Shown in pieces: positions 8,140 through 16,276 of a stretch of DNA of 49,021 bases. The stretch covers positions 1 through 49,021 of the forward strand of contig NZ_MWUM01000033.1 of assembly GCF_002028455.1 (NCBI RefSeq). Direction: 5' to 3'. This stretch comes from Zoogloea sp. LCSB751 (GTDB lineage Bacteria; Pseudomonadota; Gammaproteobacteria; Burkholderiales; Rhodocyclaceae). Under the pieces are notes generated by a model that saw only the letters and a program-made list of their open reading frames with translations, did no database searches and was not told the origin of the DNA. Each line of letters opens with the position of its first letter. The first letter of the stretch is position 1. A program made the position numbers and the translations under genes.

Positions 8140-10104
8140 TCAGTGCGTCAGCCGGCCGTGGGCCTCCAGCGCGTCGGCGGCGTTGGGGGCGACGATGCCC
8201 TGGCGCTGCATGCGCCGGTACAGCGTCGAGCGCGACACGCCGATGGCGGCGGCAGCGGCCGAGATGTTCCAGTGGCAGCGGCGCAGTTCGTCGAGCAGGG
8301 TGTCCCGCTCGTTGCCGGCCGGGCGTCCCGCCTCCGGCGCGGCCGCAAATACAACCGCCGGCGCTGCGGCAACCGTCAGCACCGGCGCCTGCAGCCCATC
8401 CGGAAAATGCGCCGCCGCCAGCACGCCGTCGTCGCACACCGCCACCGCAAAACGCAGCGCGTTGCGCAGTTCGCGGATGTTGCCGGGCCACGGGTAGGCG
8501 GCCAGTTGTTCGAGCACCGCGTCGGGCAGGCTCAACTGCCGCCCGGCGGTGACCAGCTCCTGGGCCAGCACCTGGCGGATCACCACCCGCCGGTCGGAGC
8601 GCTCGCGCAGCGCCGGCAGGCGGAACACCGCCGCATTCAGGCGGTAATACAGGTCTTCACGGAACTGGCCGGCGCGCACCATCGCGGCCAGGTCCCGGTG
8701 GGTCGCGCAGACCACGTTGAGGTCCACCGCTTCCGGCTCCGACGCGCCCAGCGCCACCACCTCGCCCTCGGCCAGCACGCGCAGCAGGCGCGTCTGCAGC
8801 GCCAGCGGCATGTCGCCGATCTCGTCGAGGAACAGCGTACCGCCGCTGGACTGCTGGACCTTGCCCTTCGAGCCCTTGGCCTTGGCACCGGTGAAGGCCC
8901 CTTCCTTGTAACCGAACAGCTCGCTCTCAATCAGGCTCTCCGGGATCGCCGCGCAGTTGAGCGCCACGAAGGGCTTGTCGCGGCGCAGGCTGTGGCCGTG
9001 AATGGCGCGGGCGAAGGCTTCCTTGCCGGAGCCGGTCTCGCCGAGCAGCAGGATGGTCAGCTTGCGGTCCACCACCCGCTTGACCCGCTCGATGCTCTCC
9101 AGCACCCGCGGATCTTCGGCGGCCAGCGCATCGAAGCCGCGCTTCACCGACAACGTCGCCGGCACCGCCGCCTCGCGCACCGGCGCGCGCAACTGGGCCT
9201 CGAAGCGCACCCCATTGGCCAGGCAGCGCAGCGGAATCGGCGCGCCGGGGCGCTCGTGGGCGCGCTTCACCAGTTCGTCGGCGGACAGGTCGAAGACGTC
9301 CTCGACGCGCCGCGACGGCAGCTCCGCGCCCGGAAACAGCCCGGCCCGCAGGCGCCGGCTGGCGGCCAGGATGCGCCCGCCGTCGTCGAAGGCCAGGCAG
9401 TGGGCCTCGCCAAGGCTCCAGCAATCCCCCGGCCCGCTGATCGACAGGATCCACGCCGTCTTGTAGCTCTCCACGAACAGCGCATTCTCGATGGCCAGCG
9501 CGTTCTGCTGGACCAGCCGGAACACCACCGACTGGCTGCTGCGGTTCTCCGGCGCCGCAAAGGCCGACGCATTCAGCACGCCCACCAGCTCGTCACGAGG
9601 GCCGAACACCGGCGCGGCGCTGCAGGTGATGCCGTGGTTGTGATTGCGGAAATGCTCCTCCCGATGCACCAGGATCGGCGCCCGGTCCACGATGGCAGTG
9701 CCGACGCCGCAGGTGCCTTCGTCGGACTCCGACCAGCAGGCCCCGGCAATGAAGCCGCGGCGCCGGAACTCCGCATCCAGGCTCGGCGTGCCACGGAAAT
9801 CCACGCTGGCCCCGTCGCCGGTGGTGAGCAGCACGCAATAGCCGGAATCGCGCACCTGCTCGTGCAGGCGCGCCACGCCCAGTTGGGCGATACGTAAAAA
9901 GACGGCGGCGCGGTCGCGCAGGTCGCGGAACTCGGCGGCCGACAGCACCCGCGGGCTGGAGCGGGTGGAGGGATCGATGCGGTAGGTTTCCTCCGAGCGC
10001 CGCCACGATTCGCGCAAGCGCGCCTCGGTGGCCGCCAAGCTCAGCATTCCGCCGGGCAAGAGCCCCCCGGCCAAGGCATCGGTGTGCCTGCCCTGCATAT
10101 CCAT
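8140..10104 (-). CDS. AcoR-like sigma54-dependent activator (GAF, AAA+, Fis HTH)
   Basis: 654 residues. The N-terminal ~300 residues contain a GAF-type sensor (CGVGTAIVDRAPILVHREEHF, ITCSAAPVF) as in the acetoin regulator AcoR. The AAA+ domain has Walker A GETGSGKE (355-362), the sigma54-contact loop GAFTGA (402-407), Walker B GGTLFLDEIGD and an R-finger region. The Fis-type HTH is at the C-terminus (ISAAAAAIGVSRSTLYRRM). With GAFTGA intact it should be a true RpoN activator. It is divergent from the dehydrogenase operon, whose first gene has a near-perfect sigma54 promoter, so that operon is the likely target. The ligand may be an alcohol or aldehyde (inference). M1 (10104) or M3 (10098) could be the start; GAGGAG precedes both. 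Confidence 0.93.
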   Translation of the reverse strand: MDMQGRHTDALAGGLLPGGMLSLAATEARLRESWRRSEETYRIDPSTRSSPRVLSAAEFRDLRDRAAVFLRIAQLGVARLHEQVRDSGYCVLLTTGDGASVDFRGTPSLDAEFRRRGFIAGACWSESDEGTCGVGTAIVDRAPILVHREEHFRNHNHGITCSAAPVFGPRDELVGVLNASAFAAPENRSSQSVVFRLVQQNALAIENALFVESYKTAWILSISGPGDCWSLGEAHCLAFDDGGRILAASRRLRAGLFPGAELPSRRVEDVFDLSADELVKRAHERPGAPIPLRCLANGVRFEAQLRAPVREAAVPATLSVKRGFDALAAEDPRVLESIERVKRVVDRKLTILLLGETGSGKEAFARAIHGHSLRRDKPFVALNCAAIPESLIESELFGYKEGAFTGAKAKGSKGKVQQSSGGTLFLDEIGDMPLALQTRLLRVLAEGEVVALGASEPEAVDLNVVCATHRDLAAMVRAGQFREDLYYRLNAAVFRLPALRERSDRRVVIRQVLAQELVTAGRQLSLPDAVLEQLAAYPWPGNIRELRNALRFAVAVCDDGVLAAAHFPDGLQAPVLTVAAAPAVVFAAAPEAGRPAGNERDTLLDELRRCHWNISAAAAAIGVSRSTLYRRMQRQGIVAPNAADALEAHGRLTH

Positions 10105-10527
10105 CTCCTCGTCTCCACCGCTTATAAGGGTGCGCGCCGCGCTGGCGGAATCCGCCGCTGCGGCTGCTATTTGTGGCTGGATGATAGCGCATGGAAATTG
10201 CCATTGCGAATAGAAGCGACAAATAAGGAAATACCCGGACGAATACCGCAGCGCAGCAGAAAAATGCGCTGTAGCGAATTACGACTTTGCGACACGACAC
10301 CTGATTCATTGCCCGCTACACCTGTAGTGCACGGGCGGACCGCGCGCGACCTTCAATTCAACCCAATTTGGATCCAAAAATAATCACAGCGCACCCACAA
10401 AAACAGAAAGCACCTGATTTAAAAAGATAAAAAACAAAAGCCAAACCCTCGATGAGCTCCATTTCAATTCCATGGCACAGGCTTTGCCTAATAGAGCCGG
10501 CCACAAACCAGAATGCAGGACAGGAAA
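10105..10527. promoter_or_regulatory. Divergent regulatory region of the activator gene and dehydrogenase operon
   Basis: 423 bp. It holds the sigma54 promoter (separate entry) and, 150-200 bp upstream of it, two dyads that could be activator sites. One is TGTAGC (10270-10275) with GCGACA (10289-10294), of the form TGTnGC-N13-GCnACA. The other is CTACA-CC-TGTAG (10316-10327). This spacing is usual for upstream activating sequences of sigma54 activators. The stretch 10380-10460 is AT-rich, which may help DNA bending. Confidence 0.4.
10473..10487 (+). promoter_or_regulatory. Sigma54 (-24/-12) promoter of the quinoprotein operon
   Basis: TGGCAC-AGGCT-TTGC keeps every conserved base of the -24 TGGCAC and -12 TTGC elements, with GG (10474-10475) and GC (10486-10487) exactly ten apart. 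The predicted start of transcription is near 10499, about 29 bases before the preferred ATG at 10528. Confidence 0.85.
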
Positions 10528-11145
10528 ATGAAAAGGACGCCTTCCACACCATTTGTCGAGACCACGCCGGATAACGTGGCCAATCCCAATAGACGGGAAA
10601 CGCTGAAAGCCACCTCGGCACTGCTCCTTTGCGCCGGGCTGGGAATTGGCCGCAATGCCCTTGCCGATGACGACGCCAATTCGAAACCGAAAGTCGGCGA
10701 CCAATTGGCGCGCACCGACGCCGAGGGCAAGGCCCAGCCCCTGCGCTGCAACGAGATCCAGGCGGACGCCAAGCCGGTAGCCGCCTTCCCCTTCGAGCCG
10801 GCCAGCGGCGAAGTGCGCGACGGCTCCCGCCTCAACAAGGTGATCCTGGTCCGCGTCGATCCGCAGGAGCTCACCGACGAGACCCGCGCCTACGCCGCCG
10901 GCGGCGTGCTGGCCTATTCGGCGGTATGCACGCACCAGGGCTGCGAGGTTTCCGAATGGGTCGCCAAGGACAAGACCCTGATGTGCTACTGCCACTTCTC
11001 GAAGTTCTCCCCCAGCCAGGGTGGCCAGGTTGTCGCCGGCCCGGCCCCGCGCACGCTGCCGCTGCTGCCGCTGAAGGAGGAGAACGGCGTGCTGGTGGTG
11101 GCCGGCCCCTTCACGTCCCACCCCGGCGTCGCCAAGTCCGCCTGA
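10528..11145 (+). CDS. Tat-exported Rieske [2Fe-2S] protein of the quinoprotein operon
   Basis: 205 residues from the ATG at 10528, which has AGGACAGG just upstream; an in-frame ATG at 10513 lacks a ribosome site. NRRETLK (R22-R23) followed by a hydrophobic stretch is a twin-arginine signal, so the cluster is probably inserted before export. The Rieske motifs are C134-T-H136-Q-G-C139 and C153-Y-C155-H156. C134, H136, C153 and H156 would bind the cluster. C139 and C155 are placed for the disulfide seen in high-potential bc1-type Rieske proteins. Placement directly before a PQQ dehydrogenase gene suggests that it takes electrons from that enzyme or passes them on, instead of the usual dedicated cytochrome c (inference). 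Confidence 0.88.
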   Translation: MKRTPSTPFVETTPDNVANPNRRETLKATSALLLCAGLGIGRNALADDDANSKPKVGDQLARTDAEGKAQPLRCNEIQADAKPVAAFPFEPASGEVRDGSRLNKVILVRVDPQELTDETRAYAAGGVLAYSAVCTHQGCEVSEWVAKDKTLMCYCHFSKFSPSQGGQVVAGPAPRTLPLLPLKEENGVLVVAGPFTSHPGVAKSA

Positions 11146-11201
11146 TTTTTCCCCGCCTCACCCGCTCGCCCACACCAAAGCAATAAAGGAGACATCTGCA
11201 A

Positions 11202-12920
11202 ATGAAAACCCGACTCAAGGCCCTGTGTGCCAGCCTGACCCTCGTCCCCATGCTGGCCGGCGCCAGCCTGGCCCCCTACAGCCCCGTCACCGACGCCCGC
11301 CTGACCAAGCCCGAGGCCGGCAACTGGCTGATGTACCGCGGCAACTACGAAGGCTGGGGCTACAGCCCGCTCAAGCAGATCACCAACCAGAACGTCGGCA
11401 AGCTGGTGCCGGCCTGGTCCTACACCACCGGCATGACCGAGGGCCACCAGGCGCCGCCCATCGTCAATAACGGCTACATGTACGTGTCCACCCCCAACAA
11501 CCAGGTGATCGCGCTGGAAGCCGCCACCGGCAAGGAGCTGTGGCGCTACAAGAAGACCATCCCCGACGAGCTGATGCAGCTCCACCCCACCAACCGCGGC
11601 GTGGCGCTGTACGGCGACAAGCTCTACCTGGCCACCACCGACGCCTTCCTGGTGGCCCTCGACGCGGCCACCGGCAAGGAGCTGTGGAAGGTGCCCGTGG
11701 CCGACTGGAAGAAGGGCTATTACATGACCCTCGCCCCGCTGGCCGCCAAGGGCAAGATCATGGTCGGCTCGTCCGGCGGCGAGCTGGGCATCCGCGGTTT
11801 CATCGCCGCCTTCGACGCCGACAGCGGCAAGGAAGCCTGGCGCACCTACACCATCGCCGGCCCCGGCGAAGCGGGCAGCGAAACCTGGCCCGGCGAGACC
11901 TACAAGACCGGCGGCGGCTCGGTGTGGATCACCGGCACCTACGACTCCCAGACCAACATCGCCTACTGGGGCGTCGGCAACGCCGGCCCGTGGATGCCCG
12001 ACACCCGCCCCGGCGATAACCTCTACGCCAACTCCACCATCGCCCTCGACGTGGATACCGGCAAGATCAAGGGCCACCACCAGTACCACTGGAACGACGC
12101 CTGGGACTGGGACGAAGTCTCCGCGCCGCTGCTGATCGACCTTGAGCACAAGGGCAAGAAGTTCAAGTCCCTGGTGCACGCCGGCCGCAACGGCTACCTG
12201 TGGCTGCTGGAGCGCACCCAGGACAAGGTCAATTACGTGGATGCCTGGCCCTATGTAACGCAGAACGTGTTCACCAGCCTCGACCCCAAGACTGGCCGGC
12301 CGACCTATGACCCGAAGCGCATTCCCGGCACCGGCAAGAAGACCGACTTCTGTCCGTCCCTGTGGGGCGGCAAGGACTGGCCGCCGGAGGCCTACAACCC
12401 GCAGACCGGCCTGCTCTACATTCCGGCCAACAACAACCTGTGCTCCGAACTGACCGGCGAACCAGTCAAGTACAAGGCCGGCAGCCTGTACATCGGCGTG
12501 TCCCTCGACAACATCCTGACCAACGTGCGGATGACCGAGAAATCCCGCCAGCACATCGGTGAAGTGCAGGCCTGGGACCTGAAGACCGGCAAGAAGGTGT
12601 GGACCCACACCTACCCCGAGATGAACTGGGGCCCGCTGATGACCACCGCCGGCAACCTGGTGTTCGGCGGCGGCACCAACGACCGCATGTTCCGCGCCCT
12701 CGACGCCAAGAGCGGCAAGGTGCTGTGGGAGACCCCGACCCCGTCCGGCGTCACCGGCGTGCCCTCGTCCTTCGAGGTGGACGGCGAGCAGTATGTGGCC
12801 GTGCAGTCCGGCTGGGGCGTCGATGCCCAGCGCATGCAGGGTGCCTTCGACGCGGTGCTCGACCACAAGACCGTCGTACCCCAGGGCGGCACGATCCTGG
12901 TCTACAAGCTGCAGAAGTAA
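11202..12920 (+). CDS. PQQ-dependent alcohol dehydrogenase (methanol/ethanol DH family)
   Basis: 572 residues with a signal peptide (cleavage near residue 24) and the eight-bladed propeller repeats of quinoprotein dehydrogenases (ALEAATGKELWRY, ALDAATGKELWKV, ALDVDTGKIKG). By alignment from memory with MxaF, the metal ligands are E194 (GGELGIRG), N260 (GVGNAGPW) and catalytic D302 (AWDWD). The residue two after the catalytic Asp is D304, the position that marks lanthanide-dependent enzymes (XoxF, ExaF/PedH type). The vicinal Cys-Cys pair usually found before NRG is replaced by L127-H128, while the second disulfide pair C384/C414 is kept. It should oxidise an alcohol in the periplasm. The substrate is unknown; diols such as ethylene glycol fit the co-encoded AldA homologue. 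AAAGGAG precedes the ATG. Confidence 0.92.
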   Translation: MKTRLKALCASLTLVPMLAGASLAPYSPVTDARLTKPEAGNWLMYRGNYEGWGYSPLKQITNQNVGKLVPAWSYTTGMTEGHQAPPIVNNGYMYVSTPNNQVIALEAATGKELWRYKKTIPDELMQLHPTNRGVALYGDKLYLATTDAFLVALDAATGKELWKVPVADWKKGYYMTLAPLAAKGKIMVGSSGGELGIRGFIAAFDADSGKEAWRTYTIAGPGEAGSETWPGETYKTGGGSVWITGTYDSQTNIAYWGVGNAGPWMPDTRPGDNLYANSTIALDVDTGKIKGHHQYHWNDAWDWDEVSAPLLIDLEHKGKKFKSLVHAGRNGYLWLLERTQDKVNYVDAWPYVTQNVFTSLDPKTGRPTYDPKRIPGTGKKTDFCPSLWGGKDWPPEAYNPQTGLLYIPANNNLCSELTGEPVKYKAGSLYIGVSLDNILTNVRMTEKSRQHIGEVQAWDLKTGKKVWTHTYPEMNWGPLMTTAGNLVFGGGTNDRMFRALDAKSGKVLWETPTPSGVTGVPSSFEVDGEQYVAVQSGWGVDAQRMQGAFDAVLDHKTVVPQGGTILVYKLQK

Positions 12921-12969
12921 GCCCGCCCCCCAGCTCCACCCCGGTTCAGCCCACCCGCGCGATCCGCCC

Positions 12970-12991
12970 CGCGCCGCCCTCCGGCGGCGCG
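12970..12991 (+). terminator. Strong hairpin between dehydrogenase and outer-membrane protein genes
   Basis: CGCGCCGCC-CTCC-GGCGGCGCG is a perfect 9-bp GC stem, extendable by one pair, with no T-run. Inside an operon it more likely protects the upstream mRNA or partially attenuates than fully terminates. It could lower downstream gene expression relative to the dehydrogenase. Confidence 0.5.
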
Positions 12992-13031
12992 GCGGGGGGA
13001 CTCACGCCCAAAAACGACAAAGGAGACATTC

Positions 13032-13898
13032 ATGCAGACCCTTCACACCCCCTTCCGCCGCCTGTTGTCGGCCGCCGCGCTGGCCGGCCTGGGCGCCGCC
13101 TGCGCCCCCGCCGCCTTCGCCCAGACCACCTTCGACGTCATCGGCCCCCACGAATACGAGCTGCCGGTGGACTTCAAGCCCTTCAACGTCTTCGTGCAGT
13201 ACGGCTACGTGCAGAACAACAAGGACACCTTCAACGCCAACGGCGACAAGGTGAAGGGCGACGGCAGCCAGACCATCGTCGGCATGTCCAAGTACGTGCG
13301 CTTCTGGACGCCGGAAGGCAACCCGAAGATCGGCCTCGCCTACGAGGTGATCGTGCCGGAGATCGGCGTGCGCAACCAGCACGCCGCCAATGCCGCCGAC
13401 CGCCACATCAGCGGCATCGGCGACCCGCTCACGGGCTTCGCGGTATGGATGAAGCCGAGCCCCGAGTCCACCTTCGGCTTCCAGTCCTTCCTGCAGGTTC
13501 CGGTCGGCGACGACCGGGTCAGCGACACCAACTGGAAGAACCTGTCGAGCTTCCTGTGGGACGTGCGCCTCACCGACAAGCTCGGATGGACCGCCGACGC
13601 CGGCATGGTCTTCCAGAGCGAGAAGAAGGACGGCAGCCGCCCCGGCAACACTTTCCACACCAACCACCGCCTCGGCTACCGGGTCACCGGCCTGCTCGAG
13701 CCCTTCATCGCCCTCGACTACGAGAGCACCAGCAGCCGCAACAACCAGCCCAGCGCCCGCGTGCTGGACGGCGGCGTCGGGGTGATGTTCCACACCTTCG
13801 ACAACCAGTCCATCAGCCTGCGCTACTCGTCCAGCATCGACGGCAAGAACCACGCCGCCAACAACAGCGTGAACATCAAGTACGCCTACGTGTGGTGA
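13032..13898 (+). CDS. Outer-membrane beta-barrel protein (MetA-pathway/transporter-like)
   Basis: 288 residues with a clear signal peptide (cleavage AFA-QT, about residue 32). The mature part alternates polar and hydrophobic residues like a beta-barrel, with repeated blocks such as FGFQSFLQVPVG, VRLTDKLGWTADAGMVF and GVMFHTFDNQSISLRYS. It ends in an aromatic residue (KYAYVW), as outer-membrane proteins often do. It resembles proteins annotated as transporters of the phenol MetA degradation family (PF13557-like), which is my best guess. AAAGGAGAC lies just before the ATG. In this operon it could admit the alcohol substrate, or metal, into the periplasm. Confidence 0.65.
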   Translation: MQTLHTPFRRLLSAAALAGLGAACAPAAFAQTTFDVIGPHEYELPVDFKPFNVFVQYGYVQNNKDTFNANGDKVKGDGSQTIVGMSKYVRFWTPEGNPKIGLAYEVIVPEIGVRNQHAANAADRHISGIGDPLTGFAVWMKPSPESTFGFQSFLQVPVGDDRVSDTNWKNLSSFLWDVRLTDKLGWTADAGMVFQSEKKDGSRPGNTFHTNHRLGYRVTGLLEPFIALDYESTSSRNNQPSARVLDGGVGVMFHTFDNQSISLRYSSSIDGKNHAANNSVNIKYAYVW

Positions 13899-13929
13899 TT
13901 CCCCAAAACCAGCGCCAAGGAGTGTTCCC

Positions 13930-14400
13930 ATGAAGATCCTGCATGCCCTCGCCTTCAGCATCGCGCTGCTCGTCGCCGCCTGGGTTTATCTCAGCGTCGG
14001 CAACCCGAACCTGGGCTTCAATCCGTGGATCGGCTTCGTCGCCTGGGCCGCCTTCTTCGCCGCCGGCGGCGGCAGCGGCGGGCTCAGCAAGGCCCTCGGC
14101 GCCGGCCTGGCCGGCATCCTGCTCACCGCCGTGACCCTCGCCGGGGTGCAGGCGCTGGGCGGCGGCCTCGGCCCGCTGATCGGGCTGGTCGCCGTGCTGG
14201 CCTTCGTGCTGGTGGCGATGGCCGACATCGGCGCCCTGTCCTACACGCCGGCGGCCTTCCTCGGCGCGGCGTCCTTCTTCGGCTCCGGCGGAAAGATCGA
14301 CCTCAGCATCGCCCTCGTCGCCCTGACCTGGATCGCCGGCCTCGCCTTCGGCTACGTGTCGGAGAGCGTCGGCAAGAAGCTCGCCCGCCCCGCCGCCTGA
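13930..14400 (+). CDS. DUF1097-family inner-membrane protein
   Basis: 156 residues, very hydrophobic, with four or five predicted membrane segments (ALAFSIALLVAAWVYL, PWIGFVAWAAFFAAGG, LAGILLTAVTLAGV, LIGLVAVLAFVLVAMADI, LSIALVALTWIAGLAFGY). The GFVAWAAFFAAGGG part recalls the DUF1097 family, which includes E. coli YcdZ. Biochemical function is not known. It lies between the outer-membrane protein gene and aldA, with short gaps and an AAGGAG ribosome site, so it belongs to the operon. A role in moving a substrate or aldehyde across the inner membrane is possible but unproven. Confidence 0.7.
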   Translation: MKILHALAFSIALLVAAWVYLSVGNPNLGFNPWIGFVAWAAFFAAGGGSGGLSKALGAGLAGILLTAVTLAGVQALGGGLGPLIGLVAVLAFVLVAMADIGALSYTPAAFLGAASFFGSGGKIDLSIALVALTWIAGLAFGYVSESVGKKLARPAA

Positions 14401-14455
14401 CCTTTCCCCCTCCAGCCCCCACACCTCAACCCCGATACACCTCAGGAGACCCAAC

Positions 14456-15892
14456 GTGACGACCCTCTACGAGAACTACATCGACGGCCGCTTCGTGCCC
14501 GCCGACGCCACCACCGCCATCGACGTGCATAACCCGGCCAACCACGCGCTGCTGGCGCGCATCCCCACCGCCAGCAGCGACGAGGTGAATGCCGCGGTGG
14601 ACGCCGCCCGCCGCGCCCAGCCGGGCTGGGAGCGCCTGCCGGCGATCCAGCGCGCCGCCCATCTGAAGGCCATCGCCGCCAAAGTTCGGCAGAACAAGGA
14701 GCGCCTCGCCGAGATCATCACCCGCGAGCAGGGCAAGGTCCTCGGCCTGGCCCGCGTCGAGGTGGATTTCACCGCCGACTACATGGACTACATGGCCGAG
14801 TGGGCACGCCGCATCGAGGGCGAGATCCTGCAGAGCGACAGGCCGGGCGAGACGATCTTCGTGCATCGCAAGCCGATCGGCGTGACTGTCGGCATCCTGC
14901 CGTGGAACTTCCCGTTCTTCCTGATCGCCCGCAAGATGGCGCCGGCCCTGATCACCGGCAACACCATCGTCGTCAAGCCGAGCGAGGAGACGCCGATCAA
15001 CGCCTTCGAGTTCGCCCGCCTGGTGGCCGAGGCCGGCCTGCCGGCGGGGGTCTTCAACCTGGTCGGTGGGCGCGGCGCCGACGTGGGGGCCAGCCTGTGC
15101 ACCCACCCGGACGTGGGCCTGATCAGCTTCACCGGCAGCGTCGCCACCGGCTCGACGATCATGCAGGCCGCCGGCCGCAACCTGACCCGCGTGAACCTGG
15201 AGCTGGGCGGCAAGGCGCCGGCCATCGTGCTGGCCAGCGCCGACCTGGACCTGGCCGCCAAGGCGGTGGTGGATTCCCGCGTGATCAACACCGGGCAGGT
15301 GTGCAACTGCGCCGAACGGGTCTACGTGGAAAAGTCGGTGGCCGATGCATTCACCTCCAAGGTGCGCACGCTGATGGCCGCCACCCGCTACGGCGACCCG
15401 CTGGCCGAGCCGGATGTGCACATGGGCCCGCTGGTGAACCAGATCGGCCTCGACAAGGTGGCGGCGATGGTGAACCGGGCCCGCGAGCAGGGCGCCGAGG
15501 TGATCCTCGGCGGCCGCGTGGCCGACCGCCCGACGGGCTTCCACTACGAGCCGACGGTGATCACCGGTTGCAGCGCCGACATGGAGATCATGCGCAAGGA
15601 GATCTTCGGGCCGGTGCTGCCGATCCAGACGGTGGACAGCCTCGATGAGGCCATCGCGCTGGCCAACGATTCGGAGTACGGCCTCACCTCGTCGATCTTC
15701 ACCAGGGATCTCAACGCGGCGATGCAGGCCTGCCGCGAGCTGCGCTTCGGCGAGACCTATGTGAACCGGGAACACTTCGAAGCCATGCAGGGCTTCCACG
15801 CCGGCCGCCGCAAGTCCGGCATCGGCGGTGCCGACGGCAAGCACGGCCTCTACGAGTACACCGAGACCCACGTGGTGTACATGCAGAACTGA
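14456..15892 (+). CDS. aldA: AldA-type aldehyde dehydrogenase (lactaldehyde/glycolaldehyde-like)
   Basis: 478 residues starting at GTG 14456, with CAGGAGA just upstream. It is an NAD-dependent aldehyde dehydrogenase. PWNFPFFLIARKMAPAL and FTGSVATG bind cofactor, ELGGKAP holds the catalytic Glu, and GQVCNCAERVYVEK holds the nucleophilic Cys (second Cys of CNC by position). The C-terminus YVNREHFEAMQGFHAG and KSGIGGADGKHGLYEY closely resembles E. coli AldA (479 residues), which oxidises lactaldehyde and glycolaldehyde. As last gene of the quinoprotein operon it would convert the aldehyde to an acid in the cytoplasm. This points to small hydroxy-aldehydes and hence diols such as ethylene glycol or propanediol as the growth substrate (inference). 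Confidence 0.88.
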   Translation: MTTLYENYIDGRFVPADATTAIDVHNPANHALLARIPTASSDEVNAAVDAARRAQPGWERLPAIQRAAHLKAIAAKVRQNKERLAEIITREQGKVLGLARVEVDFTADYMDYMAEWARRIEGEILQSDRPGETIFVHRKPIGVTVGILPWNFPFFLIARKMAPALITGNTIVVKPSEETPINAFEFARLVAEAGLPAGVFNLVGGRGADVGASLCTHPDVGLISFTGSVATGSTIMQAAGRNLTRVNLELGGKAPAIVLASADLDLAAKAVVDSRVINTGQVCNCAERVYVEKSVADAFTSKVRTLMAATRYGDPLAEPDVHMGPLVNQIGLDKVAAMVNRAREQGAEVILGGRVADRPTGFHYEPTVITGCSADMEIMRKEIFGPVLPIQTVDSLDEAIALANDSEYGLTSSIFTRDLNAAMQACRELRFGETYVNREHFEAMQGFHAGRRKSGIGGADGKHGLYEYTETHVVYMQN

Positions 15893-15964
15893 GCCCTCCG
15901 TTTTCTCCTCGTTGTTCTCCGCGTTGTTGTTACGGCGGCCGCCGACCTCCCGGCCGTGCCGCCG

Positions 15965-16010
15965 GGACGGCGGGCGAATCCTCCCTCTCGCCCGTCGTCC
16001 CTCCTTTTTT
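15965..16010 (+). terminator. Rho-independent terminator of the quinoprotein operon
   Basis: A 13-bp stem with one G-T pair (GGACGGCGGGCGA at 15965-15977 with TCGCCCGTCGTCC at 15988-16000) and a 10-base loop is followed by CTCCTTTTTT. It lies 70 bases after the aldA stop and also faces the convergent MoaD-like gene, whose stop is at 16019. Confidence 0.85.
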
Positions 16011-16018
16011 GCTCCGCC

Positions 16019-16276
16019 TCAGCCGCCGCTGAGGGCCTGCACGATGACCAGCTCCTGCACACCGTCGAGCCGCCGGGCCAGGTCGAAGACCTGCTCCCCA
16101 TCGACGAAGAAGCGGATGTGCGGACGGATGCGGTTCTGCTCGTCGATCATGCGGAAGCGGATGCCCGGATAGCTGCGGTCCAGCGCGGCCAGCACCGCCG
16201 CCAGCGTATCCCCACCCGCCTCGGCGTAAGCCTGCTCGGTGTAGGAGCGCAGCGCGCTGGGGATCAGCACCTTCAC
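16019..16276 (-). CDS. MoaD/ThiS-like ubiquitin-fold protein
   Basis: 85 residues, starting at GTG 16276, which overlaps the stop of the upstream beta-propeller gene as GTGA. MKVLIPSALRSYT at the start and a C-terminus ending VQALSGG (free Gly-Gly) are the marks of the MoaD/ThiS sulfur-carrier family. The Gly-Gly tail is where such proteins are adenylated and thiocarboxylated. No partner E1-like (MoeB/ThiF) gene is adjacent. Its tight coupling to a sialidase-like propeller gene rather than to molybdopterin genes suggests a dedicated role, unknown. Supply of sulfur for the molybdenum cofactor of the xanthine dehydrogenase encoded 9 kb away is possible but not supported by position. Confidence 0.8.
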   Translation of the reverse strand: MKVLIPSALRSYTEQAYAEAGGDTLAAVLAALDRSYPGIRFRMIDEQNRIRPHIRFFVDGEQVFDLARRLDGVQELVIVQALSGG

